Source: JABAYQ01 sp042091225
Lineage (GTDB): Bacteria; Bacteroidota; Bacteroidia; Flavobacteriales; UBA7312
Length of the DNA: 8,850 nucleotides
Direction: 5' to 3'
NCBI GenBank assembly: GCA_042091225.1
Contig: JBELHW010000064.1
Location: 1-8,850 of the forward strand
Shown here: in pieces, positions 1 to 6,620 of the stretch
Numbering within the stretch: position 1 is the first letter of the stretch
Layout of the letters: the number at the start of each line of letters is the position of its first letter
Notes under the pieces: model-generated
Database searches by the model: none
What the model was told of the DNA's origin: nothing
Seen by the model: only the letters and a program-made list of their open reading frames with translations
Made by a program: the position numbers and the translations under genes

Positions 1-327
1 ATAAGACAAATTAGCTCTACCATATTCTCTAATTTGAGATGGTAAAACCTGACCGCCGTTAAGCTGAGCTAAGTATTGAGCACCATAACAAACAGCCAAA
101 ATTGGAAGCTTACCAATTATCATTTCTAAATTAGGAATAGGAGCATTATCATCTCTAACAGAGAATGGACTTCCGGACAAAATAACTCCCTTTAAATTAG
201 ATAAGTTATTAGGAATATTATTATACGGATGTATTTCACAATAAATATTTTGTTCTCGAATTCTTCGAGCAATCAATTGAGTGTATTGAGATCCGAAGTC
301 TAAAATTAAAATCTTTTCGTTGGTCAT
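1..327 (-). CDS. guaA: GMP synthase (glutamine-hydrolysing), N-terminal 109 residues, cut by window edge
   Basis: GuaA converts XMP to GMP in the cytoplasm, using ammonia released from glutamine by its N-terminal class I amidotransferase domain. Only that domain's first part is visible. The protein begins MTNEKILILDFGSQYTQLIA, the characteristic GuaA start. The oxyanion segment ILSGSP is near residues 49-54. The nucleophile region AVCYGAQYLA places the catalytic Cys at residue 80, followed by GGQVLPSQIREYGRANL. The 'CYGAQYLA...REYGRANL' wording is, from memory, typical of Bacteroidota GuaA rather than the enterobacterial 'CYGMQ' form. The His/Glu of the triad, the ATP-pyrophosphatase domain and the dimerisation domain lie off the left edge. 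The ATG follows the bshC stop by 10 bp with no terminator between them, so it is probably the last visible gene of the ftsY-rimO-bshC-guaA run. Confidence 0.96.
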   Translation of the reverse strand, partial: MTNEKILILDFGSQYTQLIARRIREQNIYCEIHPYNNIPNNLSNLKGVILSGSPFSVRDDNAPIPNLEMIIGKLPILAVCYGAQYLAQLNGGQVLPSQIREYGRANLSY

Positions 328-337
328 TATCAAAAAA

Positions 338-1858
338 TTAATGGGCTAAAATAACAAAATTTGTATCTAGTGGGTCAAACTCACTTTTTAATATATCAAA
401 TAAACCGTCGCCATACTTTAAATAGAAAGGAATAAAATTATCAAACCTTTCCTGAGAAGAGTTGTGAGGAAAAAGTGACTTTTTAATATTTGTAATCTGA
501 TTAAGGCTAGTAGAATGTTTATTTTTTTCGTGTTTTAAAAGTTTTTTAGACAAGTTATCAAACGATTTAAGGCATTTACTTTTTTCAGCATCAATACTAG
601 ATTTAATAGAGGAATCTTGATATTTATTAGCTAATGAACCAAACAATTCTTCTATTAGTTTGTTTTGATAAGTAAAATCTTCTGTATATGCAGTGTTCTT
701 TAAAACAAAAGATTTTTGAATTTCATGTACTGAAAGAAATAAATCGTCGAAATTTAAATCCAATTTTTTTATTTTTTTATGCTTATTGTCATCTACAATG
801 AGAGCAGAATTCCTAAGAACTAACATAGGAAAAACAATTTTTTCAAAATCAAAGAAATCTTTTAACTGCATCCAGTATGCTATTTCTGAGGGACCTCCAA
901 CATAAGCGATATTTGGAAGTAAAATTTCTTGATAAAGTGGTCTCATTAAAACATTCGGACTATAACAGTAGTTTGACAAGTCAACTTTTTTATTACTATC
1001 TATTCGCTTTCTAGAGTTATCATTAAGCTCGAAAAAATTAATTTCTCTCACATTTGATTGTTTTTTATAATGTTTTGAAAGAAGACCAGAGGTTTTAGAA
1101 ATAGTTTCGAAATACTTACTTTTTTCAATATCGTTTTTAATAATTGAACTTAATTTTTCTTTCAACAAAACATCATCACCATCGATCACAACTAAACCAT
1201 ATTTTCCAAATAATTCATTCACCAAATATCTACTGGCTTTTGCAAGATTAGATTGGGAGTACGCTTTTCTAAATAAAGATGATAAATAATTTGAGTTGCT
1301 ACAAGAGCCTAAAATAGAATCAAGTTCGTTAAGAACAGAATCAAAATTATCAAGGCTCATTCTGCCAACAGCTCCTTTTTGAGTGGTATTCCAACTTATT
1401 TTTTTTCCAAATAAATTAACATGGTTAATTTCTTCAAAATCGTGATCTTCACTAGCCATCCAAAAAACAGGAACAAAATGTTTGTCTTTAAACTGTTTAT
1501 TTAATTTTTCAGTTAGATTTAAAGTTGAAATTATTTTATAAATAAAATAAAGAGGTCCTGTAAATAAACATAATTGATGGCCAGTTGTTACAGTAAAGAC
1601 ATTGTTGTTAGATAAAGAATTTATATTTGATTGAGTTTTTTGAGATAAATCAAAATCTTTATTTTGATTTAACAAGACTTGTGCTAGAGTATCTCTATCT
1701 ATTTTCTGGTTTTCTTTTTCTATAATTTGTTTAGAAAAATTTTCATTCTCAGGAAACCTGTTGTAAAAAGGTTTTAATTTTTTATTTTGAGTTAAATAAT
1801 CACAAACTAAGGGGCTAAAACGGCTAGCAAAATCTAAATTTAGTTTTTGTGACTTCAT
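338..1858 (-). CDS. bshC: Bacillithiol biosynthesis cysteine-adding enzyme BshC
   Basis: BshC is the putative ligase that adds cysteine to glucosaminyl-malate in the last step of bacillithiol synthesis, giving the low-molecular-weight thiol used instead of glutathione in Firmicutes and many Bacteroidota. The 506-residue product is close to the family length of about 530. Family motifs seen include TVTTGHQLCLFTGPLY (about 89-104), PVFWMASEDHDFEEINH (about 130-146), the nucleotide-fold segment GLVVIDGDD (221-229) and, further on, NIAYVGGPSEIAYWMQLKDF. A Lys/Glu/Ser-rich stretch around residues 395-455 fits the C-terminal coiled coil of the family. It starts at an ATG only 3 bp after the rimO stop and is followed 10 bp later by guaA, so it is probably cotranscribed and perhaps translationally coupled. 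BshA and BshB are not in this window. The family assignment is secure; the in vivo ligase activity is inferred from the family. Confidence 0.93.
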   Translation of the reverse strand: MKSQKLNLDFASRFSPLVCDYLTQNKKLKPFYNRFPENENFSKQIIEKENQKIDRDTLAQVLLNQNKDFDLSQKTQSNINSLSNNNVFTVTTGHQLCLFTGPLYFIYKIISTLNLTEKLNKQFKDKHFVPVFWMASEDHDFEEINHVNLFGKKISWNTTQKGAVGRMSLDNFDSVLNELDSILGSCSNSNYLSSLFRKAYSQSNLAKASRYLVNELFGKYGLVVIDGDDVLLKEKLSSIIKNDIEKSKYFETISKTSGLLSKHYKKQSNVREINFFELNDNSRKRIDSNKKVDLSNYCYSPNVLMRPLYQEILLPNIAYVGGPSEIAYWMQLKDFFDFEKIVFPMLVLRNSALIVDDNKHKKIKKLDLNFDDLFLSVHEIQKSFVLKNTAYTEDFTYQNKLIEELFGSLANKYQDSSIKSSIDAEKSKCLKSFDNLSKKLLKHEKNKHSTSLNQITNIKKSLFPHNSSQERFDNFIPFYLKYGDGLFDILKSEFDPLDTNFVILAH

Positions 1859-1861
1859 TTC

Positions 1862-3181
1862 TTAATCTATTGAAATAATTTCCCCGTAAAGGTCATAATG
1901 GTCAGCTTTTTTGACAATAACATCAGAAAAATCTCCAATTCTAACATATGTATTTTCTGCTTTTACTAAAACTTCATTATCAACATCAGGAGAATCAAAT
2001 TCAGTTCGACCTATAAAATACTCTCCTTCTTTTCTGTCAAACAACACTTTAAATATTTTACCTACTTTTTCTTGGTTACTGTCGTAAGAAATCTGACTTT
2101 GTATTTCCATTATTTCCTCTGCTCTTTGGTGTTTAACTTCTTGAGGAACATCGTCTTGTAACAAATGAGCATGGGTATTCTCTTCATGAGAATAAGTGAA
2201 TACACCTAATCGATCAAATTTGGTGTCGCTTACCCATTGTTTCAATTCATCAAAATGCTCTTGTGTTTCTCCCGGATAACCAACTATTAAAGAAGTTCTT
2301 ATTGCAATACCAGGAACTTTTTCTCTAAACATATTTAACAAGCTTTTGGTCTTTTGATGGGTTGTTCCTCTTCTCATTGAATTAAGCATCTCATCATTTA
2401 TATGTTGTAATGGAATATCAATATAATTACAAATATTAGAGGTATTTTTAATAACATCTAAAACATCCTCAGGAAATCCACTAGGGAAGGCATAATGTAA
2501 GCGAATCCAATCTATACCGTCAACATTAGATAATTCTTTTAGTAAATCTGCTAGTCTTCTTTTACCATACAAATCAAGACCGTAGTAGGTAAGATCTTGT
2601 GCAATAAGAATTAATTCTTTCACACCATCTTTAGCTAACTTTGATGCTTCAACAACTAAGTTTTCTATAGATTTACTTTTGTGTTTACCTCTCATTAAAG
2701 GGATAGCACAAAAAGAGCAAGGTCTATCACAACCCTCTGCAATTTTTAAAAAAGCATAATGTTTAGGAGTAGTTGTGACTCTTTCACCAATTAATTCGTG
2801 TTTATAATCTGCTCCTAGAGCTTGTAAAAGTTTTGGTAAATCAGTTGTGCCAAAAAATTGATCTACATCTTCAATTTCTTTTTCTAAATCATCTTTATAT
2901 CTTTCCGATAAGCAACCCGTAACAAAAAGTTTTTCTATTTCACCACTAGATTTTCGCCTTGCTTGATCTAAAATAGTATTAATTGACTCCTCTTTTGCAT
3001 TATCAATAAAACCGCAAGTATTAACAACAATAATATTTGAATCATTTGCTTCAGACTCGTGTTCTACATCAATTTCATTGGCTGTTAACTGACCCATTAA
3101 AACTTCAGAATCATAAATGTTTTTAGAACATCCTAAAGTAATGACGTTGATTTTATTTTTTTTTATAGACTTAGTCCTCAT
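1862..3181 (-). CDS. rimO: Ribosomal protein uS12 methylthiotransferase RimO
   Basis: RimO is a radical-SAM enzyme that adds a methylthio group to a conserved aspartate of ribosomal protein uS12, using two [4Fe-4S] clusters. The N-terminal UPF0004 domain carries the three auxiliary-cluster cysteines at C18 (TLGCSKN), C56 (NTCGF) and C90 (TGCLSERY). The radical-SAM CxxxCxxC motif is C151/C155/C158 in EGCDRPCSFCAIPLMRG. A TRAM domain occupies roughly residues 372-438. The TLGCSKN and 'CAIPLMRGKHKSK' wording favours RimO over MiaB, whose sequences usually carry a different start and 'CxVPxxRG'. At 439 residues the length is normal. The ATG lies 8 bp after the ftsY stop and the stop is 3 bp before the bshC ATG, so this is an internal operon gene. 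All cluster ligands are intact. Confidence 0.96.
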   Translation of the reverse strand: MRTKSIKKNKINVITLGCSKNIYDSEVLMGQLTANEIDVEHESEANDSNIIVVNTCGFIDNAKEESINTILDQARRKSSGEIEKLFVTGCLSERYKDDLEKEIEDVDQFFGTTDLPKLLQALGADYKHELIGERVTTTPKHYAFLKIAEGCDRPCSFCAIPLMRGKHKSKSIENLVVEASKLAKDGVKELILIAQDLTYYGLDLYGKRRLADLLKELSNVDGIDWIRLHYAFPSGFPEDVLDVIKNTSNICNYIDIPLQHINDEMLNSMRRGTTHQKTKSLLNMFREKVPGIAIRTSLIVGYPGETQEHFDELKQWVSDTKFDRLGVFTYSHEENTHAHLLQDDVPQEVKHQRAEEIMEIQSQISYDSNQEKVGKIFKVLFDRKEGEYFIGRTEFDSPDVDNEVLVKAENTYVRIGDFSDVIVKKADHYDLYGEIISID

Positions 3182-3189
3182 GTGTGTTA

Positions 3190-4131
3190 TTAATTAAAAA
3201 AAGAATCTACAAATTCCTCTTTATTAAAAAGCTGAAGATCATCAATTCCTTCACCAACACCAATATATTTTATTGGTATATTAAATTGATCTGATATACC
3301 TATTGCTACTCCACCTTTTGCGGTTCCGTCTAGTTTAGTAAGCGCTAAGGAATCAACCTGAGTTGCTAAAGTAAATTGCTTGGCTTGTTCAATAGCATTT
3401 TGACCTGTGGAAGCATCTAAAACTAGCATTACATCATGAGGTGCATTATCAGAAACTTTCTTCATAACATTTTTAATCTTAGTTAACTCATTCATCAAAT
3501 TAACTTTATTGTGTAGCCTTCCAGCAGTGTCAATAATTACAACATCTGCGTTTTTTTTAACTGCTGATTGTAAAGTATCAAAAGCAACCGCTGCAGGATC
3601 AGAACCCATATCTTGCTTAACTATTTCAACTCCTACTCTATTAGCCCAAATAACTAATTGATCAACTGCAGCAGCTCTAAAAGTATCAGCTGCACCTAAA
3701 ACTACTTTCTTACCATTTTGTTTGTAATGGTGTGCTAACTTACCTATAGTGGTTGTTTTACCTACTCCGTTGACACCAACTACCATAATAACATGTGGTA
3801 ATTCAGAAGAAAATGTATTTTGAGAATTTGAATTGGAATCGGAAAGAAGACCTACAATTTCAGACTTTAAAATTTGCTTGAGTTCGTCAGAGTTAAAAAA
3901 TTTTTCCTTAGCTACTTTATCTTCTAACTTTTCAATTATTTTTAAACTTGTTTCAACGCCTATATCAGCTGAAATTAATATTTCCTCAATATTATCTAAG
4001 TCACTTTCATCGATTGTAGACTTTCCAGCAATAACACGAGAAAGTTTTCCAAAAATATTTTCTTTGGATTTTTCTAATCCTTGATCTAACTTTTGTTTCT
4101 TCTCTTTTGATAAAAAATTAAAAATTCCCAT
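3190..4131 (-). CDS. ftsY: Signal recognition particle receptor FtsY
   Basis: FtsY is the membrane-associated SRP receptor GTPase that pairs with Ffh to deliver translating ribosomes to the Sec translocon. Starting at MGIFNFLSKEKKQ gives 313 residues. A short Lys-rich N-terminal helix replaces the long acidic A domain of E. coli FtsY, as is usual in Bacteroidota. The N domain spans about 25-95. The G domain shows the P-loop GVNGVGKTT (119-127), DTFRAAAVDQL (149-159), DTAGR (201-205), TKLDG (265-269) and GVGE (291-294). The reading frame extends 17 codons further upstream to a TTG at 4182, but that extension runs through a terminator-like hairpin at 4151-4177, so the ATG at 4129-4131 is preferred. 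It follows the DUF4295 gene and is followed after 8 bp by rimO. No TTTG/TAnnTTTG promoter was found directly upstream. Confidence 0.96.
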   Translation of the reverse strand: MGIFNFLSKEKKQKLDQGLEKSKENIFGKLSRVIAGKSTIDESDLDNIEEILISADIGVETSLKIIEKLEDKVAKEKFFNSDELKQILKSEIVGLLSDSNSNSQNTFSSELPHVIMVVGVNGVGKTTTIGKLAHHYKQNGKKVVLGAADTFRAAAVDQLVIWANRVGVEIVKQDMGSDPAAVAFDTLQSAVKKNADVVIIDTAGRLHNKVNLMNELTKIKNVMKKVSDNAPHDVMLVLDASTGQNAIEQAKQFTLATQVDSLALTKLDGTAKGGVAIGISDQFNIPIKYIGVGEGIDDLQLFNKEEFVDSFFN

Positions 4132-4150
4132 TAAAATTAGTTTTAAATAC

Positions 4151-4177
4151 AAAAAGCCTCTTGAAAAAGAAGCTTTT
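4151..4177 (-). terminator. Rho-independent terminator after rpmG-DUF4295, just upstream of ftsY
   Basis: On the minus strand AAAAGCTTCTT and AAGAGGCTTTT can pair as an 11 bp stem, counting one G-U wobble, around a 4-base loop. The 3' arm runs into a T5 tract preceded by a matching A-tract. It begins 21 bases after the DUF4295 stop and ends 19 bases before the ftsY ATG. The A-tract on the other side means it could also work on the plus strand, but no plus-strand gene needs it. It could act as a partial terminator or attenuator for ftsY. Confidence 0.75.
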
Positions 4178-4198
4178 AGCAATATATTAAGTCTAGAT

Positions 4199-4351
4199 TT
4201 ACTTTCTTAAAAAGTCGTCTACCTTATCCTTAGCAACAATTTCTTGCTTTACAGAATAACTTCCAGACTTACTAGATTTTGTCATCTTAATTACTTTAGT
4301 AAAGTTCTTAGAACCTTTCTTTTGTAAGGATGCTACTGTTTTCTTAGCCAT
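4199..4351 (-). CDS. DUF4295 family small basic protein, probable ribosome-associated protein
   Basis: This short gene encodes 50 residues, starting MAKKTVASLQKKGSKNFTKV and ending DKVDDFLRK. It is Lys-rich (14 Lys), with no Cys, signal peptide or membrane segment. The sequence and position match DUF4295, a small family that I know as Bacteroidota-specific and encoded between rpmG and ftsY. From memory, a DUF4295 protein was modelled as an extra large-subunit component (named bL38) in a Flavobacterium ribosome structure; I cannot verify this here. The basic composition and the shared transcript with rpmG agree with a ribosomal role. The ATG lies 17 bp after the rpmG stop, and a hairpin terminator follows the TAA. 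Its small size makes it easy to miss. Confidence 0.9.
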   Translation of the reverse strand: MAKKTVASLQKKGSKNFTKVIKMTKSSKSGSYSVKQEIVAKDKVDDFLRK

Positions 4352-4368
4352 AACTAATTAAATTTAAA

Positions 4369-4551
4369 TTACTTAATCTCTTTGTGAACAGTCATTTTTT
4401 TAAGAATTGGATTGAATTTTTTCAATTCCATTCTATCAGGTGTGTTCTTCTTGTTCTTCGTTGTTACATATCTAGAAGTCCCTGGCTGACCACTTGTTTT
4501 GTGCTCAGTACATTCTAATATAACTTGTACTCTATTTCCTTTTTTTGCCAT
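4369..4551 (-). CDS. rpmG: Large-subunit ribosomal protein bL33
   Basis: bL33 is a small 50S protein near the E site. The 60-residue product shows the family pattern MAKKGNRVQVILECTEH, then RYVTTKNKKNTPDRMELKKF, then a basic C-terminal tail. Only one cysteine (C14) is present, so it lacks the two CxxC pairs of the zinc-ribbon version and belongs to the Cys-minus form. The length is normal for Bacteroidota. The start ATG (4549-4551) lies 25 bp downstream of the -7 element of a well-formed promoter at 4577-4607. The DUF4295 gene follows after 17 bp, then a terminator, making a two-gene unit. In related genomes I expect rpmB directly upstream; here an M1 peptidase gene occupies that place. Confidence 0.96.
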   Translation of the reverse strand: MAKKGNRVQVILECTEHKTSGQPGTSRYVTTKNKKNTPDRMELKKFNPILKKMTVHKEIK

Positions 4552-4576
4552 CTCTTTTCTTGATATTAATGGGCTG

Positions 4577-4607
4577 CAAATTTAATCAAACTTATCTTAT
4601 CTACAAA
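4577..4607 (-). promoter_or_regulatory. Bacteroidota-type promoter for rpmG-DUF4295
   Basis: On the minus strand, TTTG (4607-4604) is followed by a 19-base spacer and TAAATTTG (4584-4577). This fits the known primary sigma-factor consensus of Bacteroidota, TTTG at -33 and TAnnTTTG at -7. Transcription would start near 4570, giving a leader of about 20 bases. The TTTG begins 2 bases after the stop codon of the upstream peptidase gene. The sequence immediately after the -7 box (CAGCCCA) closely resembles that of the rpmB promoter. Confidence 0.75.
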
Positions 4608-4609
4608 CA

Positions 4610-6247
4610 CTATCGTATCTTTTTACTATTTATTAAAAATAAATGACGTGCTATTTCGAATTTTTTAGTTGATCCTACCATTTTTAACTGCTGCCACTCT
4701 GTAGTTGGATAAATCCATTTATAAGGCTCCTTATTCATTTTAACTTTTATTGGCATATAGAATGAATCTATCGCTTTCCATCTGAAATTTATTTTCTTAA
4801 ACCTTCCAAATCCAGTAAAATAATATTCAAAAACAGGCAATTTAGCAGTGTATAAATATTGTTGAAAAAAGGCATTTAAATCTTTACCACTTTTTAAACT
4901 TAAATAATTCAATACGTCATTTCCATCTATGGTTTGGTGCTTAAATTCATTGGTCATAGATTTAATAATATCAAACCACAAAGAATCATTTTCTATTAAA
5001 TTTCTGAGCGTGTGTAACATTGCACTTCCTTTAGCATACATATCACTACTTCCTTTGAAATGAACATCAGGAACACCAACAATTGGACTTACATTTCGAG
5101 CCATTTTCATCTGATTTTCTACATATTTAATCATAGTGTCATAACCATAAATACACTCAACAAATAAAGCTTCCGAATAAGTACAGAAAGTTTCTTGAAT
5201 CCACATATCCGAAATATCGTTAGCAGTAATGCTATTTCCCCACCACTCGTGACCAGTTTCGTGTATAATAATATAATCAAAATCTAAACCAGCAGTAAAA
5301 TTAGTGTTTCCCTTGTATCCTGGTAAAAAATTATTTCCATAGGCTATTCCACTTTGGTGTTCCATTCCTAAATATGGGGTTTCTATTAAAGCAAAACCAT
5401 CGTTAAAAAACGGATAAGGTCCTAAATACTTCTCAAAACAATTTAGCATGGGTTTTACCTGCTCAAAATGGGTCTTTGCCTTTTGCTCGTTGTATGATAA
5501 AACATAATAGTCTAATGCAAGCGTGTCTCCATTTGAAATATACTGATCATCAAAATGAACGTAATCGCCAATATTAATACTAACATCATAATTATTTATA
5601 GGATAAGAAACAAACCAATGATAAGTGTTGAAATGCATAGTTGATTTTCTTAAATCATGTAAACGTAAATTTCCGTTTGATATGCAACTTAATCCAAATG
5701 GTATCTGGCAACTAATCAGCATACTGTCTGGCTCATCCGATTGATGATCTTTGTTAGGCCACCAAGAACTAGCACCTAATCCTTGACAAGAAACACCTAT
5801 CCAGTCTTTTCCGTTTTTATCAGTTTTCCAAGAAAACCCTCCATCCCAAGGTGGATTAACTGCTATTTTAGGATTGCCTTCATAATATACTCTTATAAAA
5901 GCTTTCGAGCCTTTTTTAATCCACTGATCAAAATCAACAAAAACAGCATTATATTCTCTGGAAAAACTTAGTTCTTTTCCATCAAAAATAATTTGAGATA
6001 TGCTCATGTTTTCAAAAAGGTCAATTTGAAAAAGTCGAAAAGAATCTAAGGCTTCAAAATGAATTTCATTGTATCCTCTTATAAATTTATTTTCTGGATC
6101 AACGTTAATATTCAAATGATAAAAAGTAACATCATAACAACTCCTTTCAGGAAATAAAAATCCTCTTAAACTATCCTTGCGACCAAACTCTTGAGCTAAA
6201 ACAGGACAGGCAAGAAAAATAAATAAATAAATAAATATTTTTTTCAT
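4610..6247 (-). CDS. Secreted M1-family zinc metallopeptidase (aminopeptidase)
   Basis: M1 peptidases are zinc enzymes that remove N-terminal residues from peptides. Starting at MKKIFIYLFIFLACPVLAQ the protein has 545 residues with a clear Sec signal peptide, probably cut after Ala18 (VLA|QEF), so it is periplasmic or exported. The β-saddle N-terminal domain covers about 35-230. The substrate-binding motif is GMEHQSGIAYG (E296), in place of GAMEN. The zinc site is HETGHEWW (H329, E330, H333) with E352 in MWIQETF, exactly HExxH-18-E. The likely transition-state Tyr is Y404 in DMYAKGSAMLHTL. It ends without a large ERAP-type C-terminal domain and I saw no Por-secretion CTD. A TTG four codons upstream (6259) lies in the terminator T-tract and is unlikely to be used. 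It sits between rpmB and rpmG, with a terminator before it and the rpmG promoter straight after its TAG. The physiological substrate is unknown. Confidence 0.92.
   Translation of the reverse strand: MKKIFIYLFIFLACPVLAQEFGRKDSLRGFLFPERSCYDVTFYHLNINVDPENKFIRGYNEIHFEALDSFRLFQIDLFENMSISQIIFDGKELSFSREYNAVFVDFDQWIKKGSKAFIRVYYEGNPKIAVNPPWDGGFSWKTDKNGKDWIGVSCQGLGASSWWPNKDHQSDEPDSMLISCQIPFGLSCISNGNLRLHDLRKSTMHFNTYHWFVSYPINNYDVSINIGDYVHFDDQYISNGDTLALDYYVLSYNEQKAKTHFEQVKPMLNCFEKYLGPYPFFNDGFALIETPYLGMEHQSGIAYGNNFLPGYKGNTNFTAGLDFDYIIIHETGHEWWGNSITANDISDMWIQETFCTYSEALFVECIYGYDTMIKYVENQMKMARNVSPIVGVPDVHFKGSSDMYAKGSAMLHTLRNLIENDSLWFDIIKSMTNEFKHQTIDGNDVLNYLSLKSGKDLNAFFQQYLYTAKLPVFEYYFTGFGRFKKINFRWKAIDSFYMPIKVKMNKEPYKWIYPTTEWQQLKMVGSTKKFEIARHLFLINSKKIR
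6217..6244 (-). repeat. (ATTT)5 tetranucleotide repeat and A7 run in peptidase signal-peptide codons
   Basis: In the coding direction the ATG (6247-6245) is followed by A7 (6244-6238) and then five perfect ATTT units (6236-6217). Together they encode the Lys pair and the hydrophobic core IFIYLFIF of the signal peptide. Gain or loss of one unit would shift the reading frame at about codon 5-10. The tract may simply reflect AT-rich codons for Phe, Ile, Leu and Tyr. Confidence 0.8.
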
Positions 6248-6257
6248 AAGTTTTTGC

Positions 6258-6293
6258 AAAAAAAAAGTTGTTACCTATTATGGAAACAACTTT
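6258..6293 (-). terminator. Rho-independent terminator of rpmB
   Basis: On the minus strand AAAGTTGTT and AACAACTTT form a perfect 9 bp stem. It can extend inward past one mismatch by two C-G pairs, leaving a 6-base loop. The 3' arm runs into T9 (6266-6258). It begins 23 bases after the rpmB stop and its T-tract ends 10 bases before the ATG of the M1 peptidase. This is the strongest terminator in the window. Confidence 0.85.
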
Positions 6294-6316
6294 GTATTAA
6301 ATTTATTGAGTTAATG

Positions 6317-6556
6317 TTACAATAAAACATTATCGTTTTCTAAAGCTTGTTTTAAAACAGCTGTAATGCCTTTTTTATCAATTGTACGCAAAGCGTTTGT
6401 AGAAACTTTAAGAGTTATCCACTCGCCAGATTCAGGAATAAAAAACTTTTTAGTCTGTAAATTAGGGTAAAACTTACGTCTCGTCCTTCTTTTAGAGTGA
6501 GAAACGTTGTTGCCTACCATTACTTTTTTACCTGTTAAATCGCAAATTCTAGCCAT
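6317..6556 (-). CDS. rpmB: Large-subunit ribosomal protein bL28
   Basis: bL28 is a 50S protein contacting 23S rRNA. From the ATG at 6554-6556 the product is 79 residues, beginning MARICDLTGKKVMVGNNVSH, the usual bL28 N-terminus. It continues through the basic SKRRTRRKFYPNLQ segment to STNALRTIDKKGI. Only C5 is present, so this is not the zinc-binding version. The frame extends 11 codons upstream to a TTG (6589), but that extension overlaps the -7 box of the probable promoter and is not part of the family, so the shorter start is chosen. The gene has its own promoter, overlapping the cinA 3' end, and its own terminator, so it is largely monocistronic with possible read-through from cinA. Confidence 0.97.
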   Translation of the reverse strand: MARICDLTGKKVMVGNNVSHSKRRTRRKFYPNLQTKKFFIPESGEWITLKVSTNALRTIDKKGITAVLKQALENDNVLL

Positions 6557-6586
6557 TATATTCTTATTTTTATATAAATTGGGTTG

Positions 6587-6620
6587 CAAATATAAAATAA
6601 AATCTAACTATTTCATTCAA
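6587..6620 (-). promoter_or_regulatory. Bacteroidota-type promoter for rpmB
   Basis: On the minus strand TATATTTG (6594-6587) matches the TAnnTTTG -7 element. A TTG (6620-6618) lies 23 bases upstream, which is longer than the preferred spacing of about 19-21. The leader would be about 25 bases before the ATG at 6556. The segment after the -7 box reads CAACCCA, nearly the same as at rpmG. The -33 part overlaps the last codons of cinA. The -7 element is the firmer half of this call. Confidence 0.65.

Noticed and set aside
3833..4084. Plus-strand open frame of 83 codons opposite ftsY
   Set aside because: It lies wholly antisense to well-conserved FtsY coding sequence, has Ser/Ile-rich low-complexity content and no recognisable domain.
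4132..4182. N-terminal extension of FtsY from a TTG at 4182
   Set aside because: It would translate the terminator hairpin; the ATG at 4131 gives the usual Bacteroidota MGIFNFLSKEK-type start.
5783..5971. Short plus-strand frame opposite the M1 peptidase
   Set aside because: It is fully contained within the peptidase coding region, with no promoter or homology signal.
6248..6259. Four-codon extension of the M1 peptidase from a TTG at 6259
   Set aside because: The TTG lies at the terminator T-tract, and the ATG at 6247 gives a standard MKKIF signal peptide.
6557..6589. N-terminal extension of bL28 from a TTG at 6589
   Set aside because: It overlaps the promoter -7 element and precedes the canonical MARICDLTGK start.
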